This document shows, in pieces, positions 18,510 through 27,167 of a stretch of DNA of 37,696 nt. Source of the stretch: Oscillospiraceae bacterium (GTDB taxonomy: Bacteria; Bacillota; Clostridia; Oscillospirales; Acutalibacteraceae); contig JAIRXF010000025.1 of the NCBI GenBank assembly GCA_031268405.1, positions 1 through 37,696 of the forward strand. The letters are read 5' to 3'. Both the position numbers and the translations under genes were made by a program. The notes under the pieces are model-generated. The model had not been told where the DNA came from and searched no databases. It worked only from the letters and a program-made list of their open reading frames with translations. Each line of letters starts with the position of its first letter. The stretch's first letter is position 1.

Positions 18510-18800
18510 AGTTATCTTCCTCCTAAAAATAAAATTTTGAGCCAAATCTTAAAAAGTTAAGTTCTAAACACAATCCGCAATTTCAAAATAAAGTAAATTT
18601 TCAAAACATCATAGAGTCACAATCGCTGTGAAAAATTTTTAAACAAAGTCAAATGCAACAGCAAATTCGAATATTGGAGCGCGGAACATAACTCTAAAGA
18701 TCAAGCAAATCCTTGTAAAAATTGCGATTAAATTCCACCTACACTAACCAAAATATAGATGGGAAAATAAAAAACAATTCCTACAGACCAAAACCCACAT

Positions 18801-18827
18801 CTAGCACTCTCAAGATTTAAGTGCCAA
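18801..18827 (-). promoter_or_regulatory. CIRCE operator of groES-groEL
   Basis: On the minus strand TTGGCACTT - 9 nt - GAGTGCTAG, close to the CIRCE consensus with one weak pair in each outer arm. It overlaps the predicted transcription start of the promoter at 18832-18860. Expected target of HrcA. Confidence 0.88.
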
Positions 18828-18831
18828 TATC

Positions 18832-18860
18832 ATTGTATAACCACACCAAAAAAAAATCAA
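18832..18860 (-). promoter_or_regulatory. Sigma-70-type promoter of groES-groEL
   Basis: Minus strand: -35 TTGATT (18855-18860), 17-nt spacer containing a nine-T run overlapping the -35, -10 TACAAT (18832-18837). The CIRCE operator follows at once. Confidence 0.7.
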
Positions 18861-18964
18861 GAGGCAATTTAAAAAATTATTCTTAACATTTTTTTATGTG
18901 GACAAATGTCAAATAATATGCATATTAATTGCAATTTAAGATTACTTTAATTTTTACTTCAAAA

Positions 18965-19255
18965 CTACACTGCCGCCTCCATGCCGTAAACAGAAACTCT
19001 CTTGCGATTTCTTTTAAAATATTCAAATCTTACTTTTCCGTCAATCAAAGAAAAGAGCGTATCATCCTTGCCTTTTCCTACATTCTTTCCAGGATGTATA
19101 TGCGTGCCTCGTTGTTTAACAATAATATTTCCAGTAAAAACAAACTGACCATCAGAGCGCTTAACCCCTAATCTTTTAGATTCAGAATCTCTGCCGTTTT
19201 TAGTGGAACCCATACCTTTTTTATGTGCAAATAATTGAATATTAACTCTTAACAT
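18965..19255 (-). CDS. rpmA: 50S ribosomal protein bL27 (with cleavable N-terminal extension)
   Basis: 96 residues. The first nine residues, MLRVNIQLF, are the Firmicute extension removed before AHKKG by the protease Prp, exposing the mature N-terminus that reaches the peptidyl-transferase centre. The core [17 protein letters not shown] and [20 protein letters not shown] is canonical. The ATG directly follows the prp stop codon, and its GGAGG site lies inside the end of prp, so the two are translationally linked. Confidence 0.98.
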   Translation of the reverse strand: MLRVNIQLFAHKKGMGSTKNGRDSESKRLGVKRSDGQFVFTGNIIVKQRGTHIHPGKNVGKGKDDTLFSLIDGKVRFEYFKRNRKRVSVYGMEAAV

Positions 19256-19579
19256 TTAAATTGCCTCCTCGCTACTCATTAATATGCTATTGGGATTTTC
19301 CTCAGATATTTCAAACAAATGTATTTCTAGACCTTTGAGTATATCATCACATTCTTGATTATAACCCGATGTTATTCTGGCAAACATGCCACCACTGCTA
19401 TCAACGTGAATTCGCGCTTGGGCATTAACAACATTTGTAATTGTATTAACAGCCATATAAGCCGCAGAAGAAACAGCAGCGCAAACTATATTATCGACAA
19501 TTTCTCCCTTACCGACATGACCTTTGATATCAAAACCTAAAAACTTGCCCTTATTCTTCAGCATTTTTACAATAACCAT
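19256..19579 (-). CDS. prp: Ribosomal-processing cysteine protease Prp
   Basis: 107 residues (YsxB family). Probable catalytic pair: His21 in KGHVGKG and Cys33 in NIVCAAVSS. It cleaves the N-terminal extension of bL27, whose gene follows directly; genes for L21, Prp and L27 in this order are a known Firmicute cluster. ATG start at 19579 has only a weak ribosome site, and a second Met at residue 6 is an alternative. Confidence 0.93.
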   Translation of the reverse strand: MVIVKMLKNKGKFLGFDIKGHVGKGEIVDNIVCAAVSSAAYMAVNTITNVVNAQARIHVDSSGGMFARITSGYNQECDDILKGLEIHLFEISEENPNSILMSSEEAI

Positions 19580-19744
19580 CTAAAATATTCACTTCCAAAT
19601 CAGCAATGTCAAGATCATCATCATGATAACAATAAAGTTAAATAAAAACACACAAAATCAAAAGCTCTTTTTAAATTAAAGCGTGATCATCCGCATTAAA
19701 TCCAACCCATCCAGATCGCTGTGCTCGATCATTAAACGAAATAC

Positions 19745-20053
19745 TTAAACACTTATGGAATCAATTTCAACCTTACTGTAAGGCTGCCTGTGACCCAGTT
19801 TTCGCTTTTCATTTTTCTTGGGTTTATAGGTAAAAACAGTGATTTTTTTACGTTTGCCGTTTTTTAAAACCTTGCCAGAAACTTTTGCCGAATTAACATA
19901 AGGAGAGCCAACTTCGATTTTTTTACCATCAGAAACAGCAACAACTTTAAAATCGACTGATAAACCTTCGTTTACATTGAGTTTTTCCGTGAAAACAACA
20001 TCCCCTTGTTTAACCTTCCATTGCTTACCGCAAGCTTCTATTATGGCGTACAT
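19745..20053 (-). CDS. rplU: 50S ribosomal protein bL21
   Basis: 102 residues from ATG at 20053, giving the canonical MYAIIEACGKQWKVKQGD; a GTG 15 nt upstream (20068) would add MVQSL and is less likely. The C-terminal segment FTYKPKKNEKRKLGHRQPYS is the conserved rRNA-binding part. First gene of rplU-prp-rpmA; the gap to prp is 165 bp. No clear L21 leader structure could be recognised upstream. Confidence 0.97.
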   Translation of the reverse strand: MYAIIEACGKQWKVKQGDVVFTEKLNVNEGLSVDFKVVAVSDGKKIEVGSPYVNSAKVSGKVLKNGKRKKITVFTYKPKKNEKRKLGHRQPYSKVEIDSISV

Positions 20054-20149
20054 TAAACTTTGCACCACTTTCTAAAAATATTTAACTTATCAAATCAAAA
20101 CATAGTAAACAAATTCACGTATAGACGACGTTAGTCATGTTAACACACT

Positions 20150-21076
20150 CTAGACATTTTTGCAAACATGATTTTGCTCTACATCTACTACATGCTTAAT
20201 GTAAAATTCTATTATTTTTTGTAACTTATTTTTAGTGAAACTATCCAAGGTTGTAAGCGGAAGCCTGCAATTACCAGAGGGCAATTTAATAAAATTCAAA
20301 GCAGCTTTCACAGGAATAGGATTCACATCCCAAAATAGAGCATTCATCAATTTTAGCGAAGATAAAAATAACTCTAAAGATTTCTTGTGATCTCCACTGA
20401 AATACCTTTTTACAATATCGTGTAATTGCTTGGGAAAAATATTTGAAAAAACCGATATAACTCCAAGCGCCCCAAAAGAAAGTGTTGGAATAATTTGGTC
20501 GTCATTTCCGCAATAAATTGGCAATTCGCTGCCGCAGATTGATGCAATTTCTGCAATTTGACTTATATTCCCAGAAGCTTCTTTTATTGCTACAATTCTT
20601 TTGTGTTTAGATAAAATTCCACACGTTTCTGGATTTATATTTAAACCAGTTCTTGAAGGCACATTGTAAAGTATGATGGGAATTTTAACTCTATTGGCTA
20701 TGTATATATAATGCTCAACCAACCCTTTCTGTGAAGTTTTGTTGTAATAAGGAGTAACAATAAGCAAAGCATCTGCTCCCAATTCTTGGGCTTTTAAAGA
20801 AAGCGATAGTGCGTGTTTTGTATTATTACTTCCGGTTCCAACTATTACTGGAATTCTGCCCCCAACGCTTTTAATGGTACGCTCTACAACCTTGATTCTT
20901 TCTTCTTCCGACAAAGTAGAAGGCTCTCCAGTCGTTCCGCAAGAAATAATAGCATCCGTTTTGTTGTTCAGTTGAAATTCTATTAATTTTGAAATTCCAT
21001 TAAAATCCACAGAACCATCTTTATTCATTGGAGTAATTAACGCCACTCCTGCCCCTTTAAAAATTATTTCTTTCAT
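20150..21076 (-). CDS. dapA: 4-hydroxy-tetrahydrodipicolinate synthase
   Basis: First committed step to diaminopimelate and lysine: condenses aspartate semialdehyde with pyruvate. 308 residues, TIM barrel. Visible family motifs: GTTGEPSTL (about 48-55), YNVPSRTG with Tyr137, and the Schiff-base Lys165 in IKEASGN. ATG start with AAGGAG. It lies 182 bp after asd, which makes its substrate. Confidence 0.96.
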   Translation of the reverse strand: MKEIIFKGAGVALITPMNKDGSVDFNGISKLIEFQLNNKTDAIISCGTTGEPSTLSEEERIKVVERTIKSVGGRIPVIVGTGSNNTKHALSLSLKAQELGADALLIVTPYYNKTSQKGLVEHYIYIANRVKIPIILYNVPSRTGLNINPETCGILSKHKRIVAIKEASGNISQIAEIASICGSELPIYCGNDDQIIPTLSFGALGVISVFSNIFPKQLHDIVKRYFSGDHKKSLELFLSSLKLMNALFWDVNPIPVKAALNFIKLPSGNCRLPLTTLDSFTKNKLQKIIEFYIKHVVDVEQNHVCKNV

Positions 21077-21195
21077 TGCAATAATCTCCTTCTTTTATTG
21101 ATTAAAATTATTTCAAAAATCTGCTAGTAATCCGGCCTACTTGTAAGATTTTTATAAATGTGCGCCTAATATTGACAAAGTTTGATATCACAGTA

Positions 21196-21232
21196 AATTA
21201 ACTTTAAAAATACTGTAATTTTAAAGTTAATT
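21196..21232. repeat. 14-bp perfect inverted repeat between asd and dapA
   Basis: Arms AATTAACTTTAAAA (21196-21209) and TTTTAAAGTTAATT (21219-21232) with a 9-nt loop. It lies about 27 bp after the asd stop codon. It could be an AT-rich terminator or an operator for dapA; there is no clean T-run. Confidence 0.6.
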
Positions 21233-21258
21233 AATTGGCAACCAACTATAACTTAAAT

Positions 21259-22338
21259 TCAATCAAAAAATCCCTGCTTAGATAAAAGTTCAGCCATCAA
21301 AATACCTCCTCCCGCTGCTCCTCTAACCGTATTATGAGACATGCAGATAAACTTGTAATCGTATTGCTTATCTTCTCTTAATCTTCCCGTTAAAATGGCC
21401 ATCGATTGTTCTGTTTTTCTAACATCATTAATTTGCGGCCTGTAAGGATCATCAAAATATTTAATAAATTGTTTGGGGGCACTAGGCAAATCTAAATTTT
21501 GCGCCTCGCCTTTAAAAAATTTCCATCTTTCTAAAATTTCGTTGAGGCTTGGTTTGTTTTTAAACGATACGAACACTGCGGAAGTATGCCCAAAACTAAC
21601 GGGAATTCTAATGCATTGCGAGGTAATACTCGGATTTTTTGAGTTTATTATCTTGCCGTTTTTTATCTTTCCCCAAATCTTTAAAGGCTCTTTTTCGGTT
21701 TTTTCTTCTTCATCGGGTATGTATGGAATCACGTTATCTATCATCTCTGGCCAAGAATTAAAAACTTTTCCCGCGCCCGAAATTGATTGATATGTACAAA
21801 CCAAAACTTTAGTGATCTTAAAATTTAAGAGTGGATGAAGCGTTGGAACATAACATTGTAATGAGCAATTGGGCTTTACAGCTATAAACCCTCTTTTTGT
21901 TTTGATCCTCTTTCTCTGCGAATGTATAACTCTTGAATGATCAGAATTTATTTCGGGAATAATCATAGGAACATCTGACGTCCATCTGTTGGCACTGTTG
22001 TTGGAAATAACCGGACATTCACTTTTGGCATATGCTTCTTCTAATTTTTTTAATTTATATTTTTCCATATCTATAGCACAGAATACAAAATCCACTAAAG
22101 AACTAATCTTTTTAACATCTTTTTGTGCATCTAACACCAAAAGATTGTGAAATCGCTCAGGAATTTTTTCCGTTTTGCCAAATTTAATATCCAAAGCTTC
22201 TCGGTAAGTTTTTGAAGCCGATTTAGAACTTGCTGCAACGACTGTTAAATCAAAAAAGGGATGATCCTTTAAAAGATTGGCAAAATTTTTCCCAACCATT
22301 CCTGTTGCTCCAACAATACCAACCTTATATTTTTTCAT
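21259..22338 (-). CDS. asd: Aspartate-semialdehyde dehydrogenase (archaeal/fungal-type)
   Basis: NADPH-dependent reduction of aspartyl phosphate, feeding diaminopimelate, lysine, threonine and methionine. 359 residues. N-terminal Rossmann motif VGIVGATGMVGKNF; catalytic Cys158 in VKPNCSLQC; SISGAGK region; C-terminal SHNTVRGAAGGGILMAELL. Length and motifs, notably the PNCS context and the GAAGG end, resemble the archaeal-type family found in some Clostridia rather than the classic enterobacterial enzyme. ATG start with GAGGGGGG. Upstream of dapA in the same direction. Confidence 0.94.
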   Translation of the reverse strand: MKKYKVGIVGATGMVGKNFANLLKDHPFFDLTVVAASSKSASKTYREALDIKFGKTEKIPERFHNLLVLDAQKDVKKISSLVDFVFCAIDMEKYKLKKLEEAYAKSECPVISNNSANRWTSDVPMIIPEINSDHSRVIHSQRKRIKTKRGFIAVKPNCSLQCYVPTLHPLLNFKITKVLVCTYQSISGAGKVFNSWPEMIDNVIPYIPDEEEKTEKEPLKIWGKIKNGKIINSKNPSITSQCIRIPVSFGHTSAVFVSFKNKPSLNEILERWKFFKGEAQNLDLPSAPKQFIKYFDDPYRPQINDVRKTEQSMAILTGRLREDKQYDYKFICMSHNTVRGAAGGGILMAELLSKQGFFD

Positions 22339-22585
22339 AAACCCCCCTCGTGCAAACGTATTTTGGAACCTCGCTTTCTACAAGTAAAAATTCAAAACGT
22401 CTGTTCGCAAAATCTATAATATGTATATTAACCGATTGCCAAAATACTCTAAAATACCGAATTTTAAAGCTAAATTAAATATTGAAGTCTCATTAAAATA
22501 ATATTAAAAAAATCAATTAGCGTTACAAAAATCTGCTATAAAATATCCCATTACAAAAATAAAAATCCAACAATTTTGCGTTTAC

Positions 22586-23605
22586 TCAAGGGTTCAAACC
22601 CTCTTTCAGATTCTCATAATTTAGCCTCATCATATCGATATAAGAAACGTTACTTTCTAATTCATCTTTGGTGAGATTATGGCAAGCAGAAAATCTCAAT
22701 GGCTTCGTTCCAGTTTGTTGGGCAATTGATTGCGCAGCCGAAGGTATGGACGGTTCTTCAAAATAAATCGCTGGAATATTATTTTGTTTTATAATCTCTG
22801 TTATTTCAGTAAATTTTTTACCACTCGGTTCCGCGCCCGCAAAGCAACCATCAAGCATCGTTTTATAATTGAGCTTATATCTGTTCATAAAGTAAATATG
22901 AGCAAATTTACCAACAAAAACCACTGTTTTTTTCTTATCATTTTCAGAACTGGAAGTTAAGTCTTCAAAATCTTTATCAAGTGCTTTTAATTTCTCTTTT
23001 AATGAATTTGCATTTTTTGTAAAAAAATCTTTATTCTCGGGGCTTATTTCGCAGGCATTTTCTAAAATATTATCAACCATAATTATAGCAATCATAGGAT
23101 CCAACCATATGTGGGGATCATATTTATGGTGATGAGAAGATGAATGATTTTCTTCACCGCCATGATCATGTTTTTTCCCTTTTATAAGATCTACGCCCCT
23201 GGAAACATCAACAACTTTAGTTTTTTTACTTTTCATTCCAGAGATAATTTTTTCTGACCAAAGCTCCATGTATTTGCCTGTATAAATAAATAAATCAGAG
23301 CAATATATACTTGCTATATTACTTGGCGTAGGGTCGTAAGAATGACTTTCTACACCGGGCGGCAATAAAAGCTGAACATCAGCTTTATCTTTAAACACTT
23401 GTCTGGCAAAATCATATTGAGGAAATAAAGTAGCTATAACCTTTATTTTTTTGGAACTGTCGATCAATTCACCTTTAGTTGAAACTGCTGAATCATCTCT
23501 ACACCCGGCCAAAAAACAAAACATTAGACCCAAAAACAACAACTGAACAAAACGAGCACACACAGAAACCATCGCACTCGTTCCTCTGCTATGTAAATTT
23601 TGCAT
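22586..23605 (-). CDS. Metal (zinc) ABC transporter substrate-binding lipoprotein, ZnuA-like
   Basis: Extracytoplasmic receptor of the cluster A-I family. Signal peptide with lipobox FLAGC (Cys35) for lipid anchoring; then IKVIATLFPQYDFARQVF, PPGVESHSYDPTPSN, a His-rich loop (HDHGGEENHSSSHHHKYDPH) and WLDP, all typical of zinc receptors. I start at ATG 23605, 7 nt after GGGAAG; a TTG 18 nt upstream is possible. No permease or ATPase gene lies beside it, so it must use a transporter encoded elsewhere. Zinc is favoured over manganese because of the His-rich loop. Confidence 0.92.
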   Translation of the reverse strand: MQNLHSRGTSAMVSVCARFVQLLFLGLMFCFLAGCRDDSAVSTKGELIDSSKKIKVIATLFPQYDFARQVFKDKADVQLLLPPGVESHSYDPTPSNIASIYCSDLFIYTGKYMELWSEKIISGMKSKKTKVVDVSRGVDLIKGKKHDHGGEENHSSSHHHKYDPHIWLDPMIAIIMVDNILENACEISPENKDFFTKNANSLKEKLKALDKDFEDLTSSSENDKKKTVVFVGKFAHIYFMNRYKLNYKTMLDGCFAGAEPSGKKFTEITEIIKQNNIPAIYFEEPSIPSAAQSIAQQTGTKPLRFSACHNLTKDELESNVSYIDMMRLNYENLKEGLNP

Positions 23606-23759
23606 TACAATACTTCCCAACAAAAATAAATTTACGCAATCTTAGTAAATATCAATTAAAAATTTAAACTAGACAACATATCAATTTTAAACTAAAGACA
23701 CATAAACAGTCAAGGTATATTGAATGATAAATTTACAAAATAAAACAGCAAACTTTAAT

Positions 23760-24341
23760 TCATTTTATCAAAATCTTCTTTACAGCTCCAATATCCCTTG
23801 TCACGAGCGCCAAAAAACATTCGTAAAAAAGTTCGGGATCTTTATGAAAATTTTTCTTAACCAAATCAGCCTGCATTAAATCTGGAGCATACATAGAAAC
23901 AGATAATAAATCGGTGGTTCTATCCGAAATTTCTAAAATCACCTTATATCCATTTTCAATCTTTTGAATTTTAACTTTATTTTCACTCTCGCGCTTTATT
24001 TTTGCCATGAGATTCAACGTAGCAGTTACAGCTTTTTCTCTGATAGAAATTGGCAAACTAACCTCCAATTCTTTAGATATCATCTCTCCACTTTTAGTTA
24101 TCAAAAATCCACTTTCTTTATTTTCATCATTTTTTATGTGTTCAGATTCAATAAGCTCAGAAAAAGCAGAATTCACCTCAAAATAATTAGCAAGATCGTT
24201 TTCTTGTAATACCTTTGTTACATCGTCTTTGGTTATACTAAACCTTGTATTTGCAAAGAGATAACAAATTAAAAGTTTTATGTCGTCTTTTTTTCTAAGC
24301 CCACCGAACCCAACACCCGCAGTAAAAGCATCGTTTCTCAT
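23760..24341 (-). CDS. DUF4364 family protein
   Basis: 193 residues. Opens with a segment near KKDDIKLLICYLFANTRFSIT, typical of the Clostridia family DUF4364, whose N-terminal part resembles a winged helix; the remainder is alpha/beta and contains VILEISDRTTDLLSVSMYAP. ATG start with AAAGGAG. Lies 26 bp after the mscS-like gene and is probably co-transcribed. The function of the family is not established; a DNA-binding role is inference. Confidence 0.85.
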   Translation of the reverse strand: MRNDAFTAGVGFGGLRKKDDIKLLICYLFANTRFSITKDDVTKVLQENDLANYFEVNSAFSELIESEHIKNDENKESGFLITKSGEMISKELEVSLPISIREKAVTATLNLMAKIKRESENKVKIQKIENGYKVILEISDRTTDLLSVSMYAPDLMQADLVKKNFHKDPELFYECFLALVTRDIGAVKKILIK

Positions 24342-24367
24342 CTTTCACTCCTTTATCATCTGACAAA

Positions 24368-24889
24368 TTACTTAACAGCTTCAGTCTCGTTTTTAGACAA
24401 ACACCCTTCATAATTAACCACAACCATTTTAGAGGTTAAAACAGAATTAGGAACAATTATCTTTTTATTATCTGTTGTTTTTAGCGTTGTAAAAAATAAT
24501 TCTATTTTGGAAACATATCCTGAATTTTTTTCGATTTCTATAAAATCCTCCACTTTAAAAAGCATATTCGAAACAATAATAATTCCGCCTATAATATTAG
24601 AGATAACATCTTTAAAAATAAAACCCAACGCAACTGCAACTGTTCCAGCAGTGGCAACAACAGCTCTTGCATCAATCCAAATTGTAAGAGCAAGAAACAA
24701 TGCAAGAATTTTAAACACAACTTTACTGGCTGAATATGTAAATGATATCACACTTTTTTCGGCATTGATTCGGTGCATAGCTTTTCTTATCGCTCGACTT
24801 ACCAGTTCAAAAATAAATATCGACACAAAAAACAAAGCAATAGTTAATAAAAATTTTGGCACTATCTCATTAAAATCGAACTCTAACAT
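24368..24889 (-). CDS. Short MscS-family mechanosensitive channel
   Basis: 173 residues, against about 280 for E. coli MscS. Two N-terminal membrane helices (about 9-35 and 55-85) and the pore helix (AVVATAGTVAVALGFIFKDVISNIIGG, here described in parts) lead into the beta domain (VEDFIEIEKNSGYVSKIELFFTTLKTTDNKKIIVPNS in the genome order). The protein ends soon after, so the C-terminal alpha/beta cage domain is missing or very short. Either a minimal channel or a truncated one; there is no sign of a frameshift downstream. ATG start with AAAGGTG. Upstream of the DUF4364 gene. Confidence 0.85.
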   Translation of the reverse strand: MLEFDFNEIVPKFLLTIALFFVSIFIFELVSRAIRKAMHRINAEKSVISFTYSASKVVFKILALFLALTIWIDARAVVATAGTVAVALGFIFKDVISNIIGGIIIVSNMLFKVEDFIEIEKNSGYVSKIELFFTTLKTTDNKKIIVPNSVLTSKMVVVNYEGCLSKNETEAVK

Positions 24890-25169
24890 AATTCTTCACC
24901 TTTAGTGTGATTTCAAATAAAACTGCTTTTCTTACAATCACGCAAACTTCCAAATCCCTCACACTTTTATTTTAACACTTCTTATTTAATTTGAAAAGAG
25001 GCTGTAAATTACAACTAATTTTCATAAAACATAAAATCACAAACACACCATATATCGGCCAAATAACACCACGACTCTTATACGATATTTTGCAATTTTA
25101 CGTTTCATGGTTTTTGAAAGATTATTCTGTTCAACATCAATTTGAGATTTTAAGAAATTAATGTTTGAA

Positions 25170-26780
25170 TTATTTTATTGTACTTGGCCGGAACATCGTT
25201 AATGCTAAGATTTTCTCAAAAAAATCGTCTGCTAAGTCTTCTTTGCTCAACGAAAAATTCTGAATACTATTGCAATTATAAAATACATAATTTTCTATTT
25301 TAAAATTTTTTCCAGAAACAATTTTTACAGTTACAAGACCTTCGCAACATCCAAAACAATACTGTCCCAAAAATATAGGGAACTTCAAAGATACTTTTTC
25401 AAGACTATGACAATTTAAAAAGCAACATTTTCCAAGAGACTTAAGTGACTCTGGAAAAACTAACGAATTAATGCAATTCTCCATGCCGGGAAAACAGACC
25501 CAAGAAAGACTTTCGCATCCATCAAAACATCTTTTTCCAATAGACTCAACATTAGAACGAAACGAAACTAATTCTAATTTTTCACATCCCTTGAAAATTC
25601 TATTTCCCAATTCGGTCAAATACGTTTCTACTCTGCGTAGAGACTTGCAATTCTCAAAACATCCATCGCCTAAAATTTCAACCGAATCGGGAATATAGGC
25701 ATAGGGTAAAGTTCCATCTATTCCTTGGGTATCTTGCGGCAATTTTATTTCTTCAAGATCACTGCAATTTTGGAAGCATTTCTCGCCTATTTTCTTGATA
25801 TTTTTCGGTAATTCTACTACTCTAAGACGGCTACAATCTTTGAAACACTCATCACTCAAGAACTTAACCGAATTTGGAAGATTAACATGGACTAAACCGC
25901 TGCATCCTCTGAAAATTCCCTCATCTATTTTTTTGATATCTTTCGGTAACTTTATTTCTCCAATAAGATCCTTGCAATCTTCAGAACAAATAACATCATA
26001 CGGTACAATCACTTTTCTGACCAAATTTTTAATTCCCCAAAAAGCTTCGCAACAAATTTTCCCAAGCCTTACATTTCCTCCATTAGCGCCGACTTCCATA
26101 CGTTCGGGAAGAGTTATAGTTCCATCGCCCTCATAACCTTGAGTATATACTTTTTTAACATAAGCACTGGCACCGTCATGATCAAAAATTATATAAACAC
26201 CTTCATGGCCTTTTAACGCATTTCGAGGAACAATGGTTAGAGATTTCGAGTATTCTACGTCAAACCTTTCTTGAATTTTGGCCAAGATACCCTCGTCAAC
26301 TTTCGCAATTCTTAACCTTATTTTTGGGGGATTGTCATCTTCTTCCTCATCGGCACCGCCATCTTCTCCTTCGCCATCGCTATCATTGTCATTTTCTTCC
26401 TCGTCGGCATCACCATCTTCTCCTTCGCCATCACTATCATCAGAATAATAATAATTATTTGCTACTTCGATGGTATCAGGAATTTTTATTTTGATCTTAT
26501 CTAATCTACCATTTGTAGGTCCTGTGGTTTCTATGGATTCCACACGTATATCCAAAATCTGGGCGTCTCTGGCATTTATTTTTTCTCCGTTCGCGCCGGT
26601 TCTATCGGTTTTATTCCAATCCAAGATAAGAGAAATGCCTTGTCCAAGATCCACCCGCTCTAAAACTGCCTCAGCGCGATTAGAACAAGGAAACACAAAG
26701 CAACAACAAAATACCATTGCTACAAAAATTACCGCTCTTAATAACTTAAAATTACATTTTTTATCTATACTTTTTTTCAC
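25170..26780 (-). CDS. BspA-like leucine-rich-repeat surface protein, divergent member
   Basis: 536 residues; GTG start at 26780 with GAGGGAG 9 nt upstream. Signal peptide with FCCCF, as in the two BspA-like genes at the left edge, and possible cleavage after AEA. The N-terminal part (about 35-215) has no recognised domain and contains a duplicated acidic segment (DSDGEGEDG...). From about 240 on come roughly ten LRR_5/TpLRR repeats, several with CFxxC (CFKDC, CFQNC, CFENC, CFDGC, CFLNC, CFGCC). Repeats are less regular than in the tandem pair. It stands alone, just left of the 5S rRNA gene. Role: secreted binding or adhesion protein, by family. Confidence 0.87.
   Translation of the reverse strand: MKKSIDKKCNFKLLRAVIFVAMVFCCCFVFPCSNRAEAVLERVDLGQGISLILDWNKTDRTGANGEKINARDAQILDIRVESIETTGPTNGRLDKIKIKIPDTIEVANNYYYSDDSDGEGEDGDADEEENDNDSDGEGEDGGADEEEDDNPPKIRLRIAKVDEGILAKIQERFDVEYSKSLTIVPRNALKGHEGVYIIFDHDGASAYVKKVYTQGYEGDGTITLPERMEVGANGGNVRLGKICCEAFWGIKNLVRKVIVPYDVICSEDCKDLIGEIKLPKDIKKIDEGIFRGCSGLVHVNLPNSVKFLSDECFKDCSRLRVVELPKNIKKIGEKCFQNCSDLEEIKLPQDTQGIDGTLPYAYIPDSVEILGDGCFENCKSLRRVETYLTELGNRIFKGCEKLELVSFRSNVESIGKRCFDGCESLSWVCFPGMENCINSLVFPESLKSLGKCCFLNCHSLEKVSLKFPIFLGQYCFGCCEGLVTVKIVSGKNFKIENYVFYNCNSIQNFSLSKEDLADDFFEKILALTMFRPSTIK
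26331..26438 (-). repeat. 54-bp tandem repeat coding for an acidic linker
   Basis: Two units, 26331-26384 and 26385-26438, differ at about five of 54 positions. They encode two copies of an 18-residue Asp/Glu/Gly-rich segment (NDSDGEGEDGxADEEExD) inside the BspA-like protein. Copy number could vary between strains. Confidence 0.9.
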
Positions 26781-26980
26781 AAATAAAAACTCCCTCTTTA
26801 AAAATTAATGTAAGCTCACAGGCCTGAATGTTACAATAGTTTTTAAAATCTGTCAACAATAGAATTACTAACGATTAATTTTTCAAAATCAAATCCATAA
26901 ACTAATATGAAATTTTATAAGTTAAAAAAATAAAATAAACTTACTTTTGAAATTGTAAAAAATAAATTTTTAAAAAGGGG

Positions 26981-27009
26981 TTGCAAATTTAATTTACTTG
27001 TGATAGGAT
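26981..27009 (+). promoter_or_regulatory. Promoter of the 5S rRNA gene
   Basis: Plus strand: -35 TTGCAA (26981-26986), 17-nt spacer, -10 TAGGAT (27004-27009). Transcription would begin about 7 nt later, at the 5' end of the 5S rRNA. Confidence 0.75.
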
Positions 27010-27015
27010 AGCATT

Positions 27016-27131
27016 GTTAGTGTTGATGACGTTGGGGGTACACTCGTTCCCATACCGAACACGAAAGTTAAGCTCAATGGTGTTGAAAATACTTGGCTGG
27101 CAACGGCCCGGGAAAATAGAAAGATGCTAAC
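27016..27131 (+). rRNA. rrf: 5S ribosomal RNA (solitary)
   Basis: About 116 nt. Conserved core CGTTCCCATACCGAACACG followed by AAAGTTAAGCTC. Helix I is visible as GTTAGTG (27016-27022) with TGCTAAC (27125-27131), with wobble pairs. It has its own promoter and terminator and is not followed or preceded by 16S or 23S rRNA. It is the only gene on the plus strand in this window. Whether other 5S copies exist elsewhere cannot be seen. Confidence 0.93.
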
Positions 27132-27141
27132 TTCAAATTTG

Positions 27142-27167
27142 CAGTCGTCCTTTGGACGGCTGTTTTT
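27142..27167 (+). terminator. Terminator of the 5S rRNA gene
   Basis: Stem CAGTCGTCC / GGACGGCTG (27142-27150 with 27154-27162, one G-T pair), loop TTT, then TTTTT. It begins about 10 nt after the 5S 3' end. Confidence 0.93.

Noticed and set aside
22339-22585. Riboswitch or T-box upstream of asd, or upstream of dapA
   Set aside because: No T-box sequence or lysine-riboswitch-like conserved core could be recognised by eye.
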